Source: Campylobacter sp. CN_NE2 (lineage in GTDB: Bacteria; Campylobacterota; Campylobacteria; Campylobacterales; Campylobacteraceae). Taken from it: a DNA stretch of 64,000 bases. The stretch spans positions 1 to 64,000 of the forward strand of contig NZ_CP115608.1 of NCBI RefSeq assembly GCF_027797465.1, given 5' to 3'. The notes beneath the pieces are model-generated. The model saw nothing but the letters and a program-made list of their open reading frames with translations, had not been told where the DNA came from and made no database searches. Every line of letters begins with the position of its first letter. The first letter of the stretch is position 1. Positions 17,033 to 26,624 of this stretch are shown in pieces. Both the position numbers and the translations under genes were made by a program.

Positions 17033-17848
17033 CTATTGGAAAGCTTCGTAAATATCTTCTAGGATAAATAATTTTTCATCAACCATACCCTTATAAAATG
17101 GTTCAAAAGTTTTTGTATATTCATCATGAAAATAGCCTTTATCTGCCAAGTCCAAAATCTTTTCATCTATGATATGGATTAGATCGCTATTTCCTTTTTG
17201 AGTAGCAACACAATCAAACAAAACTTGTCCTATTCTTGGGATACCTATTTCAAAATCATCATGTAGCAATGGAACAGTTGCAACATTAACGATATTGTGC
17301 ATATATGCATCGCCCTGACCTTCAAGCAAAGCATCCATACACTCTCTATTGCTATGACAATAAACAATTTGACCTAAATTTGGATTTTTCTTTGCCCATA
17401 CATCAGAGTTACTATCAGGGATAACAAGTAGTTTTTTACCATTTAAATCAGCGACTTTATGGATAGCTGCTGATTTTGGAGAAACTGTCGCAAGTGTAAC
17501 TGAAAGATAAGGGATAGAAAAGTCCATTTCTTTGGCTCTGGCTGATGTTCTAGCCCAGTTATCTATAAGCAAATCAACTCTATTTTCAGTAACTGCTTTT
17601 GCGCGCTCTGCTGTCTTTATAGCGATAAATTCGACTCTACCGCCGTCACCTAAAATAGCTCTTGCAAGTTCTTTCGCTAAATCAACTTCAAAGCCTTCGA
17701 ATTCGCCGTCTCTATTGATTCTGCTAAATGGTGCAGAGTGATCTGCAACGCCAATCCTTATGGTGTTTGCGCTTTTGATTTGATCTAGCGTATTTGCACA
17801 TGAAAATGTCAAAGCCGCACTCATCAATAAACCTAATGCTTTTTTCAT
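17033..17848 (-). CDS. Periplasmic amino-acid-binding protein (SBP family 3)
   Basis: 271 aa, substrate-binding part of a polar amino-acid ABC importer, PEB1/CjaA-like. N-terminal signal MKKALGLLMSAALTFSC with a possible lipidated Cys17. The family 3 core is visible: TIRIGVADHSAPFSRINRDGEFEGFEVDLAKELA (in two parts), LLIDNWARTSARAKEMDFSIPY and GQGDAYMHN. No ATPase or permease gene is adjacent, so its transporter partner lies elsewhere or the gene is an orphan. A clear AAGGAG precedes the start. Confidence 0.88.
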   Translation of the reverse strand: MKKALGLLMSAALTFSCANTLDQIKSANTIRIGVADHSAPFSRINRDGEFEGFEVDLAKELARAILGDGGRVEFIAIKTAERAKAVTENRVDLLIDNWARTSARAKEMDFSIPYLSVTLATVSPKSAAIHKVADLNGKKLLVIPDSNSDVWAKKNPNLGQIVYCHSNRECMDALLEGQGDAYMHNIVNVATVPLLHDDFEIGIPRIGQVLFDCVATQKGNSDLIHIIDEKILDLADKGYFHDEYTKTFEPFYKGMVDEKLFILEDIYEAFQ

Positions 17849-18041
17849 CTTTAACTCCTTTAAAAATAAAAATATTTGATAAAATGCTACTACTAAAAAA
17901 TAAATAAAAGTTAAATAATATCTAGTATTTCAATATAATTTATTTAATTTATATATATTAAGTAAATTTCATATATTTATGGCAATTTAATTGAATTTAT
18001 GGCAATATTTTACGAATTTTATCAAATTTTAGGATTTTTAC
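17849..18041. promoter_or_regulatory. Divergent promoter region of the binding protein and lepA
   Basis: 193 bp of almost pure A/T between divergent genes, with several TATAAT-like words (for example near 17934) and a repeated ATTTATGGCAAT word (about 17975 and 17996). Exact promoters cannot be assigned. Confidence 0.4.
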
Positions 18042-19832
18042 TTGAATAATATTAGAAATTTTAGCATTATAGCTCACATAGATCACGGAAAAAGCACGCT
18101 TGCAGATAGGCTTATTAGCGAGTGCAAGGCGATTGAAGATCGCCAAATGAGCTCACAAATCATGGACACAATGGATATAGAAAAAGAACGCGGAATCACC
18201 ATAAAAGCACAATCCGTTCGCCTTGAATATGAATATCAAGGGCAAAAATATATTTTAAATTTAATCGACACTCCCGGACATGTGGATTTTAGCTATGAAG
18301 TTTCTCGCTCACTAGCTAGTTGCGAAGGTGCGATTTTGGTCGTAGATGCGAGTCAAGGCGTGCAGGCTCAAACCATCGCAAATGTCTATATCGCACTTGA
18401 AAACAATCTCGAAATAATCCCCGTGCTAAATAAAATCGATCTTCCGGCTGCTGATCCTAAGAGAGTAAAAGATGAAATCGAGCATATCATCGGGCTTGAT
18501 TGCAGTGAAGCTATCGAAGTTAGCGCAAAAACAGGACAAGGAATAAAAGAGCTAATCGAAACAATTATCCAAAAAATCCCAGCCCCTAAAACAGACAATG
18601 AAAAACCGCTAAAAGCTTTGATTTATGATAGTTGGTTTGATAGTTATTTGGGAGCTCTCGCATTAGTGCGGATTTATGACGGAAAAATTTGCAAAAATGA
18701 CGAAGTTTTAGTAATGGGAACGGGTGGAAAGCACCAAGTGCTAGATCTCATGTATCCAAACCCCTTAGCGCCTATAAAAACAAAGCAAATTTCAAGCGGA
18801 GAAGTCGGCATTGTCGTTTTGGGCTTAAAAACGCTTGGAGATGTCGCTGTCGGCGATACTATCACGCTTGTTAAAAATAAAGCCGACGAGCCAATAGGCG
18901 GATTTGAAAAGGCAAAACCATTTGTTTTTGCCGGGATTTACCCTGTGGAAACCGATAAATTTGAAGAACTTCGCGACGCCCTTGATAAACTTCGCTTAAA
19001 TGATAGCTCACTAAGCTACGAGCCTGAGACTTCACTTGCACTTGGATTTGGCTTTCGTGTGGGGTTTTTGGGGCTTTTGCACATGGAAGTGGTTAAAGAA
19101 CGCTTAGAGCGAGAGTTTAATCTCGATTTAATAGCCACAGCTCCAACCGTAACCTATGAAGTCTATCAAACTGACGGAAAAATGGTGCAAATTCACAACC
19201 CAAGCGAACTTCCGCCTGTGCAGAAAATCGATTATATAAAAGAGCCGTATGTCAAAGCGACAATCATAAGCCCGAGCGAATTTTTAGGAAATTTGATAAA
19301 TTTGCTAAACAATCGTCGCGGAATCCAGACAAAAATGGACTATATCACGCCTGAGCGGGTTTTGCTCGAATACGATATTCCCACAAATGAAATCATAATG
19401 GACTTTTATGACAAACTAAAAAGCGGCACAAAAGGCTATGCGAGTTTTGATTATGAGCCAAGCGATTATCGAGTGGGCGATTTGATTAAGCTTGACATTA
19501 AAGTCGCAGGCGAAACCGTCGATGCGCTCTCTATCATCGTCCCACAAGACAAAGCTCTTGCAAAAGGCAGGGACTTGGTAAAAGCGATGAAAGAGATCGT
19601 CCCTAGACAGCTTTTTGAGGTCGCAATCCAAGCTAGTATCGGAAACAAAGTAATCGCAAGAGAAAATGTCAAATCTATGGGCAAAAATGTAACCGCAAAA
19701 TGCTACGGCGGCGATATAACGAGAAAGCGAAAGCTACTTGAAAAGCAAAAAGAAGGCAAAAAACGCATGAAAGCTATCGGTAAGGTAAATTTGCCAAGCG
19801 AAGCGTTTTTAAGTGTGTTAAAGATTGATTAA
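18042..19832 (+). CDS. lepA: Elongation factor 4 (back-translocating GTPase LepA)
   Basis: 596 aa. Ribosome-binding GTPase that acts on stalled or mis-translocated ribosomes. P-loop [23 protein letters not shown] and SAKTGQG motifs in the G domain, then EF-G-like domains and the LepA-specific C-terminus with [20 protein letters not shown]. Start is a TTG at 18042, giving the expected [18 protein letters not shown]. It runs directly into hemE (21 bp gap). Confidence 0.96.
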   Translation: MNNIRNFSIIAHIDHGKSTLADRLISECKAIEDRQMSSQIMDTMDIEKERGITIKAQSVRLEYEYQGQKYILNLIDTPGHVDFSYEVSRSLASCEGAILVVDASQGVQAQTIANVYIALENNLEIIPVLNKIDLPAADPKRVKDEIEHIIGLDCSEAIEVSAKTGQGIKELIETIIQKIPAPKTDNEKPLKALIYDSWFDSYLGALALVRIYDGKICKNDEVLVMGTGGKHQVLDLMYPNPLAPIKTKQISSGEVGIVVLGLKTLGDVAVGDTITLVKNKADEPIGGFEKAKPFVFAGIYPVETDKFEELRDALDKLRLNDSSLSYEPETSLALGFGFRVGFLGLLHMEVVKERLEREFNLDLIATAPTVTYEVYQTDGKMVQIHNPSELPPVQKIDYIKEPYVKATIISPSEFLGNLINLLNNRRGIQTKMDYITPERVLLEYDIPTNEIIMDFYDKLKSGTKGYASFDYEPSDYRVGDLIKLDIKVAGETVDALSIIVPQDKALAKGRDLVKAMKEIVPRQLFEVAIQASIGNKVIARENVKSMGKNVTAKCYGGDITRKRKLLEKQKEGKKRMKAIGKVNLPSEAFLSVLKID

Positions 19833-19853
19833 ATTTGATAAAAAGGTTGCAAG

Positions 19854-20876
19854 ATGATTTTTATAGATGCGTGTTTGAAAAAACCGACACCTTATACGCC
19901 TGTGTGGATGATGAGACAGGCAGGGCGTTATCTGCCAGAATACATGGCAGTGCGAAAAAGCGTGGGCGGGTTTTTGGAGCTTTGCAAGGACTTTCGCAAG
20001 GCTAGTGAGGTTACAATCCAGCCTGTGGAGATTTTAGGCGTCGATGCGGCGATTTTATTTAGCGATATTTTGGTTGTTCCGCTTGAAATGGGGCTTGATT
20101 TGGAATTTGTCGCAGGCGAGGGTCCAAAATTTAAAAATCCTTTGAAAAATTTGGAAGATTTAAAGGCTTTAAGTCCCGAAAAAGCCGTGAAAAATCTGCA
20201 ATATGTCTATGATACGGTTGCACTAACAAGGCAGAATTTAAGCGATGATAAGGCGCTAATTGGCTTTTGTGGTTCGCCTTGGACGGTGGCGACATATATG
20301 ATCGAAGGCGGCACGACTAAAACTTATGCGATTTGCAAAAAAATGGCGTATTCTAACCCTGAGCTTTTGCACGAGATTTTGCGAAGCGTAACCGAAGCGA
20401 CCAAACTTTACCTTGAAAACCAAATCAAAAACGGCGTAAATGCCGTGCAAATTTTTGATAGCTGGGCGAGTGCATTAGAAGAAAGCGCATTTTTCGAGTT
20501 TAGCTGGAAGTATATTTTAGAAATTTGCGACTATTTAAAGGCGAAATTTCCGCAAGTGCCGATTATTGTTTTTCCAAAAGGCATTAGCGGATATTTGGAT
20601 AAGATTAGCGGTAATTTCGATGTTTTTGGCGTGGATTGGAGCACTCCGATAGAGTTAGCTGCACAGAAGCTTGGCGAGAAATACACGCTTCAAGGAAATA
20701 TGGAGCCAACCCGCCTTTATGATAAAGGAGCCATAAAATCAGGTGTTTCGCAGATTTTGGAAGTTATGAAAAATCGCCCGCACATTTTCAATTTGGGGCA
20801 TGGAATTTTGCCTGATATTCCTGTGGAAAATGCGAAATATTTCATAAATTTAGTGCATGAAATGAGCGCGAGATAA
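19854..20876 (+). CDS. hemE: Uroporphyrinogen decarboxylase
   Basis: 340 aa. Converts uroporphyrinogen III to coproporphyrinogen III in haem synthesis. The [15 protein letters not shown] substrate-binding motif near the N-terminus and [17 protein letters not shown] are conserved. Its ATG follows AAAAGG, and its TAATG stop overlaps the radical SAM gene. hemB, hemN and ccsBA elsewhere in this window serve the same haem/cytochrome c pathway. Confidence 0.96.
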   Translation: MIFIDACLKKPTPYTPVWMMRQAGRYLPEYMAVRKSVGGFLELCKDFRKASEVTIQPVEILGVDAAILFSDILVVPLEMGLDLEFVAGEGPKFKNPLKNLEDLKALSPEKAVKNLQYVYDTVALTRQNLSDDKALIGFCGSPWTVATYMIEGGTTKTYAICKKMAYSNPELLHEILRSVTEATKLYLENQIKNGVNAVQIFDSWASALEESAFFEFSWKYILEICDYLKAKFPQVPIIVFPKGISGYLDKISGNFDVFGVDWSTPIELAAQKLGEKYTLQGNMEPTRLYDKGAIKSGVSQILEVMKNRPHIFNLGHGILPDIPVENAKYFINLVHEMSAR

Positions 20877-21769
20877 TGAAATACATTTTCGGTCCCATAA
20901 GTTCGCGCCGTTTTGGGCAGAGCCTTGGGATTGATTTAAGTCCAAATTCGAAGCAATGCAACTTCAACTGCGCATATTGCGAGTTAAAAGCGAAAAAGCC
21001 TATTTCTCAAATGAGCGAGATTTGCGATATTTCGCCCGTGCTTGATGAGCTTAAAACTGCGCTAGATAAATTTAAAAATACCCAAGTCATCACGCTTACG
21101 GCTAATGGCGAACCTAGTCTTCACCCTAAATTTGGCGAACTTGTAAGCGAAATTAAGGCTTTAAAACTGCCTCAAAAACTGCTAGTTTTATCAAATTCGA
21201 GCAGAATTTCGCAAAATTACGAAGCATTTTTGAAATGCGATATTTGCAAATTTTCCCTTGATAGCGTGGTTAGTGAAACTTTTAAAAAAATCGATAATCC
21301 GCATAGTAGTGTGAATTTGGACGAAATTATCTCAAATTTGATTAAATTTAGCTCTGAATTTAGGGGTGAATTAGTTATTGAAATTTTGGTTGTTGCTGGT
21401 CTTAATGATACTGCCAGCGAATTTGAAACTCTAAATTCGGTGCTTGAAAAAATAAATCCCACTCGCATTGATTTAGGCACGATTGATCGTCCGCCTGCGT
21501 TTAAAAACGCTAAGCCAGTAAGTTACGAGAGGCTAGAATTTTTAAGCAAATTTTTGAAAAATCAAAGCGTAAATATAGTCGCAAAACCAAAATACGATAG
21601 CGAAAAGCTCGATTTTAGCGAAGATGAAATTCTATCTATGCTAGTTCGCCGTCCCCAAAGCCTAAACGATGTAGAAGCCAAATTTAGCGAACTTTCCAAA
21701 GCAAATTTAGCAAATTTGCTAAATTTAGGAAAAATCACCCTAAAAGACGGATTTTATAAAGTTTTATAA
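20876..21769 (+). CDS. Radical SAM protein
   Basis: 297 aa. The cluster motif is CNFNCAYCE (CX3CX2C), placed near residue 25 after GPISSRRFGQSLGIDLSP. This resembles the MoaA/NifB-like radical SAM group that follows hemE in C. jejuni. The C-terminal 70 residues look like a small winged-helix domain (LSMLVRRPQSLNDVEAKFSEL..). Reaction unknown. One-base overlap with hemE suggests co-translation. Confidence 0.85.
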   Translation: MKYIFGPISSRRFGQSLGIDLSPNSKQCNFNCAYCELKAKKPISQMSEICDISPVLDELKTALDKFKNTQVITLTANGEPSLHPKFGELVSEIKALKLPQKLLVLSNSSRISQNYEAFLKCDICKFSLDSVVSETFKKIDNPHSSVNLDEIISNLIKFSSEFRGELVIEILVVAGLNDTASEFETLNSVLEKINPTRIDLGTIDRPPAFKNAKPVSYERLEFLSKFLKNQSVNIVAKPKYDSEKLDFSEDEILSMLVRRPQSLNDVEAKFSELSKANLANLLNLGKITLKDGFYKVL

Positions 21770-21781
21770 TAAAGGTTAAAT

Positions 21782-22243
21782 TTGCAAAATCAGATTTTAG
21801 AAGACGAACCAAAGTTAATTTATAGATTGGATACAAGAAATTGGATATATGTGCCTTTGGAATTGATTGGACTAGGAATTCCATTTATGATTGCTATGTT
21901 GGCAACTTTTTATGGAACAGATTTTATAACTCGCTGTGGTGGATTTTTATTTGCTTTATTCTTTTCACATTGGTTATATTATATTTTGCTTTTTGATTAT
22001 ATTGAAATTTATGAAGATAGAATTGAATATGAAAGTTTGCTCGGAATAAAACAAATAATTTATAAAAAAGATTTCTTATGTACACATTGCGTATCTTCTG
22101 CGATTGGAAGTGCAGTATCATTTTATAAGCATAATAGATTTTATAATAAATTTGTTCCGTATTTTATGGTAACAGGATTGTCTATTAAAAAAAGTACTGA
22201 ATTAGAAAATAAAGTTTTTGAAATGAGAATATCAAAATTTTAA
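21782..22243 (+). CDS. Small membrane protein of unknown function
   Basis: 153 aa from a TTG at 21782 with AAAGG upstream. Two adjacent membrane helices (about residues 26-46 and 52-73) are followed by a soluble part with the pattern YIEIYEDRIEYESLLGIKQIIYKKDF, which looks like the beta-strands of a bacterial PH-like domain (DUF304 style). No family is assigned with confidence. It follows the radical SAM gene after 12 bp. Confidence 0.6.
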   Translation: MQNQILEDEPKLIYRLDTRNWIYVPLELIGLGIPFMIAMLATFYGTDFITRCGGFLFALFFSHWLYYILLFDYIEIYEDRIEYESLLGIKQIIYKKDFLCTHCVSSAIGSAVSFYKHNRFYNKFVPYFMVTGLSIKKSTELENKVFEMRISKF

Positions 22244-22298
22244 TGATAATTTTGCTTATGCAAAATTCTCGCAATGGCAAATTAGGCAAATTTTGTTT

Positions 22299-22404
22299 AG
22301 TATCGTATGGTGAGCGTTTTGCCCACCATAATGGTTACACAAATAATTAAAATGATAAATTTAATAAATGTAAAATTTGGTGGGCAGGGATGCCCACACT
22401 ACGG
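22299..22404. repeat. Inverted pair of a short GTAGGGTGGGCA-type repeat
   Basis: 22299-22330 reads AGTATCGTATGGTGAGCG..GCCCACCA, and 22376-22404 is an inverted, better preserved copy (on the minus strand CCGTAGTGTGGGCATCCCTG, then CCCACC). A third copy in direct orientation lies at 31507-31539. Each is itself a small hairpin (GTGGGCA..TGCCCAC). The region just before (22244-22275) also keeps half of the GCAATGG..GCGAGAATTTTG module seen in the larger repeats. Confidence 0.6.
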
Positions 22405-22417
22405 TTTTTACTCAAAT

Positions 22418-25400
22418 TTACAATTTCTGCGAATTATCCTTCTTAAAATACGCAAAAAACGCTAACAAAATCAGCACTAACCCCAAAATCCACACCACAG
22501 CCGGAACTGGCACTCGCTCTCCTGCTGCGTAAGAGTGCATACCGCTTAGATAATAATTCACGCCAAAATATGTCATCACAACGCTTGAAAATGCAAATAC
22601 AGAAGCTACGGCAAAGGCGTATTGATCGTTTAGTTTCGGTATAAATCTAAAATGCACAACCGCAGCATAAACCAAAATCGTAACCAAAGCCCAAGTCTCT
22701 TTTGGATCCCAGCCCCAGTATCGCCCCCAGCTCTCGTTCGCCCAAACACCGCCTAAAAAGTTTCCGACCGTTAGCAGACAAAGCCCCAAAATCATCGACA
22801 TTTCGTTAATATGCGTTGCTTCTTTTATGTTGCGTGAAAATTCGGCATTTTTCTTTGGGTTTTGAAAAATAAATAAAATCAAAGTAAAAATTCCAAGCAA
22901 CCAGCAAAGCCCTAAAAATCCGTAACTTGCCGTAATAACGCTAACATGGATTGTAAGCCAGTATGATTTAAGAACCGGTTGGATATTAGTAATTTGCGGA
23001 TCCATACCGCTTAAAAATGCCACAAATAGCGTAATTCCTGCCATTATAGAAGTAAGCGCCAAAGAAATAGCCGATTTTTTAGAAAAAATCATACCGCTAA
23101 GCGATAACGCCCAAGCGATATAAACCATCGACTCGTATGAATTCGACCATGGCGCATGACCTGAAATATACCAACGAATAATAAGCCCTATGGTATGAAG
23201 CACAAAAGCTATAAAATTTACGATATAAACAGCCTTAAATGCACCCGAAATTTGCGTTTTTGGGCTCATCATACGCACAAAAACAAAAGCTAGTAAAAAT
23301 AGCCCTGCCAAAATATAAACAGGAATTAAGCGAGTAAAAATTTTAAAATTATTAAAAAACACTTCAAATTTAATCGCCGTATCGGTCGGCATAATCTCTT
23401 TTGCGTGAGCTAGTTGATACTCTTTTAGCTCACGAAGTGCCGAATTTGCGCTCTCCCAGTCGCCTGTTTTTTGTGCATTTACTACGCTATCAAAATATTT
23501 ATTTAAAATTCCAAGTGCTTTTTCTTTCTCGTCTCCACTAAAATACATATTAGCACCAACATAAGAAAACCACTCGTTATTTTGCGAATTTAGCTTTGGT
23601 ATGACACGGAAAAATTCGCCCACAAACGACATATAAAAGATATTTACTCGCTCATCGACTTTTAAAATCTCTTTATCTAAGACACCACGATTTCCAAGCG
23701 GTTTGCGATTTATCTCTTCGACCATTTTCGTAAGTTTATAGTGTGGTGTCCCATCTTCGCCAGTTTCGAAAAAATCTGCCATTTTAGCGTGAGTTTTATT
23801 TTCGGCAATGCCTAAAATTTTCTTTAACTCTTTTTCGCTTACTTTTATGATTTCAGCACTCTTCCAAAACTCAGGATTTGCCATAAAAGATAGCATTACG
23901 GCGTTGTGATTTAGCCCTTGAAAATTTTCTTTGCGATAAATTTTGCTTAAAAGTTCGCGTGAGACGGTATCAAACGGCTCCATACGCCCGTCAAAACCCT
24001 GTATAACAAGCGTTTTAAGCTCATTTATGTGAGATTTGTCGATTTGTGGTAAATTGTCGGCTTTTAGCGAATTTGGAGTGAAAATTCCTATCAAAAAAGC
24101 TAAAAATAGCGCAGTAACCACGCCTTTTGATTTTTTAGATTTTTTATTTTTTTTCTTTGGTTGTGGGTTTTCGTTTTGCGAATTTTCGCTATTAGAATTT
24201 GAATTTGGCAAATTCTCGTTTTTTGAATTTTGTGTTTTTGAATTTTGCGAATTTGGCATAGAATTCTCTCTTTTCGTGCTTTCATTTATCAAATTTGATA
24301 GTTTTATAAACCTTGAATTTGGGTTGAAAAAGTTAAATAACATACCCAAAATCAAAAGCCCATACCCGATATATGTAGGCATTTTACCCGGATCCCTATT
24401 TACCGATAAAATCGTGCCTTTTTCGTCTGTATCATACGAGCTTTGGAAAAAGCGATAACCCGCCCAGTCAAGCACATGGTTCATATAAATTTCATAATCA
24501 AAACTTTTTTCGCCGTCTATGACGCTGACTTCGCTACTATAACCTGAGGGCGAATTTGAGCCCGGATAGCGATCAAGTTTGAAATCTTTTAGCTTCATCT
24601 CAAAAGGAAGCGTTACACTTTTTGGCGCCCACGCTACAACAAAATTTTCTCCGCCAACGCTAAAATTCTCGCCGCTTCGACCATATATAAGATAAACTTC
24701 TTTTTCTTCGCCGTTGTAGCTTAAATTCGCTAAAATCGCCTCTTCGCCGCGAGTATCTTTTGGAAGCTCTGTAAAGCCCTTAACTGCGGATTTCAAAAGC
24801 GAAACAGGGGCAAAATTTAAATCTTCAAAACTATAAAGCCCCAACTCGCTAAGCTCTATGTCGGTGTTTTTTTCTAAAACCGATTTACTCATATCAGCCA
24901 TTTTTGTTTGCGTGATTTCTAAATTTGTATTTAGATAAAATTTGCCGTCTTTTAGCTTGATATAGATGAATTTTGGCTGTTTTGGCATAGTATTAAAAGC
25001 AAAATCAAAGTCGCCGATTTCGATATTTTCGCCTTGTTTTAGCGAAATGTTTCGTTTGTGTTGGCTATTTGAAAACAAAAACTCGACTCGCGGTTCGCCG
25101 TTTTCGCCTTCAACCCAGTTCATACCGCCGTTTGCGACGCTTTTTGTATATTTTAAATTTGCACTCTTGCCTTTATAAGGAAGCGAGATGTCAAAATTTG
25201 TTTTGCCCGTTAGCGAAAGGTAGTTTTTCTCACTAGCGCTTACGAATTCGCCCTTTTCATCGTGGGCAACAAGCTGGATATAAAAATCTCTTGTCGAAAC
25301 CAAATTTGAGCTTTCGTTTTCTCTAATGTGAATATTTCCTTCAAAGCCGAAATATCGCGTCAAAATCGCACCCAAAAGGATAAATAAAAAGCTAAAATGG

Positions 25401-25630
25401 AATAAAAACGCAGGAAGTTTTTTGATTTTAATAAGATTGTATTTTACTATGTTGTAAGCCAAATTTATGCCCAAAAGCACCATTATAGCGCCAAACCAAA
25501 GTGTGTTATAAACCATCGCCCAAGCAACTTCGGTGCTATAAACTGTTTCTATTATCGTTGCGACGGCGCAAGCTACGGCAAATACTAGTAGCCAAAACGA
25601 CGCAGCACCAATGCTTAAAAAGTATTTCAT
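22418..25630 (-). CDS. ccsBA: CcsBA cytochrome c synthase (ResB-ResC fusion)
   Basis: 1070 aa membrane protein that exports haem and attaches it to CXXCH motifs of apocytochromes (system II), fused as in other epsilonproteobacteria. The N-terminal ResB part has membrane helices at about 1-55 and 70-95 and a large periplasmic domain. A helix at about 400-420 leads into a Lys/Asn/Ser low-complexity linker, then a helix and a periplasmic part. The C-terminal CcsA part has about eight helices with the WWD haem-handling motif (WANESWGRYWGWDPKETWAL). Conserved histidines flank it. Single-gene unit, CTTT-rich leader, SD AAAGGACGAAA. Confidence 0.95.
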   Translation of the reverse strand: MKYFLSIGAASFWLLVFAVACAVATIIETVYSTEVAWAMVYNTLWFGAIMVLLGINLAYNIVKYNLIKIKKLPAFLFHFSFLFILLGAILTRYFGFEGNIHIRENESSNLVSTRDFYIQLVAHDEKGEFVSASEKNYLSLTGKTNFDISLPYKGKSANLKYTKSVANGGMNWVEGENGEPRVEFLFSNSQHKRNISLKQGENIEIGDFDFAFNTMPKQPKFIYIKLKDGKFYLNTNLEITQTKMADMSKSVLEKNTDIELSELGLYSFEDLNFAPVSLLKSAVKGFTELPKDTRGEEAILANLSYNGEEKEVYLIYGRSGENFSVGGENFVVAWAPKSVTLPFEMKLKDFKLDRYPGSNSPSGYSSEVSVIDGEKSFDYEIYMNHVLDWAGYRFFQSSYDTDEKGTILSVNRDPGKMPTYIGYGLLILGMLFNFFNPNSRFIKLSNLINESTKRENSMPNSQNSKTQNSKNENLPNSNSNSENSQNENPQPKKKNKKSKKSKGVVTALFLAFLIGIFTPNSLKADNLPQIDKSHINELKTLVIQGFDGRMEPFDTVSRELLSKIYRKENFQGLNHNAVMLSFMANPEFWKSAEIIKVSEKELKKILGIAENKTHAKMADFFETGEDGTPHYKLTKMVEEINRKPLGNRGVLDKEILKVDERVNIFYMSFVGEFFRVIPKLNSQNNEWFSYVGANMYFSGDEKEKALGILNKYFDSVVNAQKTGDWESANSALRELKEYQLAHAKEIMPTDTAIKFEVFFNNFKIFTRLIPVYILAGLFLLAFVFVRMMSPKTQISGAFKAVYIVNFIAFVLHTIGLIIRWYISGHAPWSNSYESMVYIAWALSLSGMIFSKKSAISLALTSIMAGITLFVAFLSGMDPQITNIQPVLKSYWLTIHVSVITASYGFLGLCWLLGIFTLILFIFQNPKKNAEFSRNIKEATHINEMSMILGLCLLTVGNFLGGVWANESWGRYWGWDPKETWALVTILVYAAVVHFRFIPKLNDQYAFAVASVFAFSSVVMTYFGVNYYLSGMHSYAAGERVPVPAVVWILGLVLILLAFFAYFKKDNSQKL

Positions 25631-25894
25631 TTTCGTCCTTTAAATTTTTAAAATTAACCGAGTGATTTTACAATATAAAGACTTTTTATTAGCTAAAAAT
25701 TTTTTAAACTGCGTTATTTTGTGTGTTTGTTACTTTAAAATTTAAATTTGCAAATTTCATTTCCATTGTCATTGCGAGAATTTGCGTAGCAAAACAGGCG
25801 AAGCGTTTTTTTGCGAAGCAAAAATATTTCCTTGAAAATCGTCGGCATACGCAGTTTAAATTTAAGTTGAATTTTTTTGAAATTTAGTTGATTT
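25631..25894 (+). repeat. Intergenic region with dispersed repeat modules
   Basis: No gene. CCATTGTCATTGCGAG (25763) with an AATTTGCGTAGCAAA stem is followed by AAATCGTCGGCAT (about 25834) and TTAAGTTGAATTTTTTTGAAATTT. These are the same modules as in copies 1 and 2 but in a different order, with the B module before the GTCGGCAT block. It runs straight into copy 3 of the hairpin repeat. Confidence 0.6.
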
Positions 25895-26041
25895 GCTAGA
25901 AAATATTCAAGACAGGATAGGCGTAGTAAGGCGCAAATTTATGCAGTTTCAAGCGAAGTTACCTGTGGCGGTAATGAGCGATGAAACTGCATAAATTTGC
26001 GCCTTAATCCGTTCAAGTCTGGGGAATTAAAAGCTAGGCTG
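25895..26041 (-). repeat. Dispersed nested-hairpin repeat, copy 3
   Basis: On the minus strand it starts CAGCCTAGCTTTTAATTC, continues CCCAGACTTGAACGGATTAA and ends TACTACGCCTATCCTG TCTTGAATATTTT. Between the ends lies a perfect hairpin: 25928-25951 pairs with 25982-26005 over 24 bp. The loop holds a second small hairpin (TTACC..GGTAA) framed by TCGCTCA and CTTCGCT. Copy 4 at 31340 has the same ends and frame but different stems. Confidence 0.75.
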
Positions 26042-26056
26042 ATTTCTAAATAGAAT

Positions 26057-26533
26057 TTAATACCTAAATTCGCAAACACTTCCCACTGCTTGATTACACG
26101 CTATGGCTGAAACTGAGTTATTCGGTGAGCCATCAATTAGCCTGTCAGAATAAGCTAGATAAATTATCGTTTTTTCCTTTTCGTCAAACATACGCACGAC
26201 ATGGGTCTTTTTAAACAAAATCGAGCTTTTTTTCTTAAAAATGTCCTCTTTTTCAAGTTTTTCTTTTATGATGATTTTTGGTGCAGTCTGAACGCACCAA
26301 ACAGAAGCATCAGATGTATCTTCTTCGACACCCACGATTTCCTTTGCGCCGCCTTTTTTGGCATACGATACATAGCAGCTAATGCCGTCTATTTTAGGGT
26401 CTTTAACAGAAATGACTTCAATGCGGTCGTTTTTGCCTAGCAACCGCCACGAAGTCGGCACAGAATCGATGACTTCATAATCATCGCCAAATGCAAAAAT
26501 GGCAAAAACGAAAGCCAAAAATATTTTTTTCAT
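26057..26533 (-). CDS. CreA-family periplasmic protein
   Basis: 158 aa. Signal peptide MKKIFLAFVFAIFAFG, then WRLLGKNDRIEVISVKDPKIDGISCYVS and EEDTSDASVWCVQ, the conserved CreA pattern with its two cysteines. CreA is an exported protein of unknown function found in many proteobacteria. It is divergent from the phosphomannomutase gene. Confidence 0.85.
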   Translation of the reverse strand: MKKIFLAFVFAIFAFGDDYEVIDSVPTSWRLLGKNDRIEVISVKDPKIDGISCYVSYAKKGGAKEIVGVEEDTSDASVWCVQTAPKIIIKEKLEKEDIFKKKSSILFKKTHVVRMFDEKEKTIIYLAYSDRLIDGSPNNSVSAIACNQAVGSVCEFRY

Positions 26534-26624
26534 AGTTTTTCCTTTAAATTTTTTCGTAATTTTATCATTTATTTAGCCGTTAGTGGTAAAATAACAAGAT
26601 TTTTTATAAAAAAGGTAAATTTTT

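Noticed and set aside
24036-24458. Phe-rich frame on the plus strand opposite ccsBA
   Set aside because: Created by Lys/Asn codons of the low-complexity linker read backwards; no start signal.
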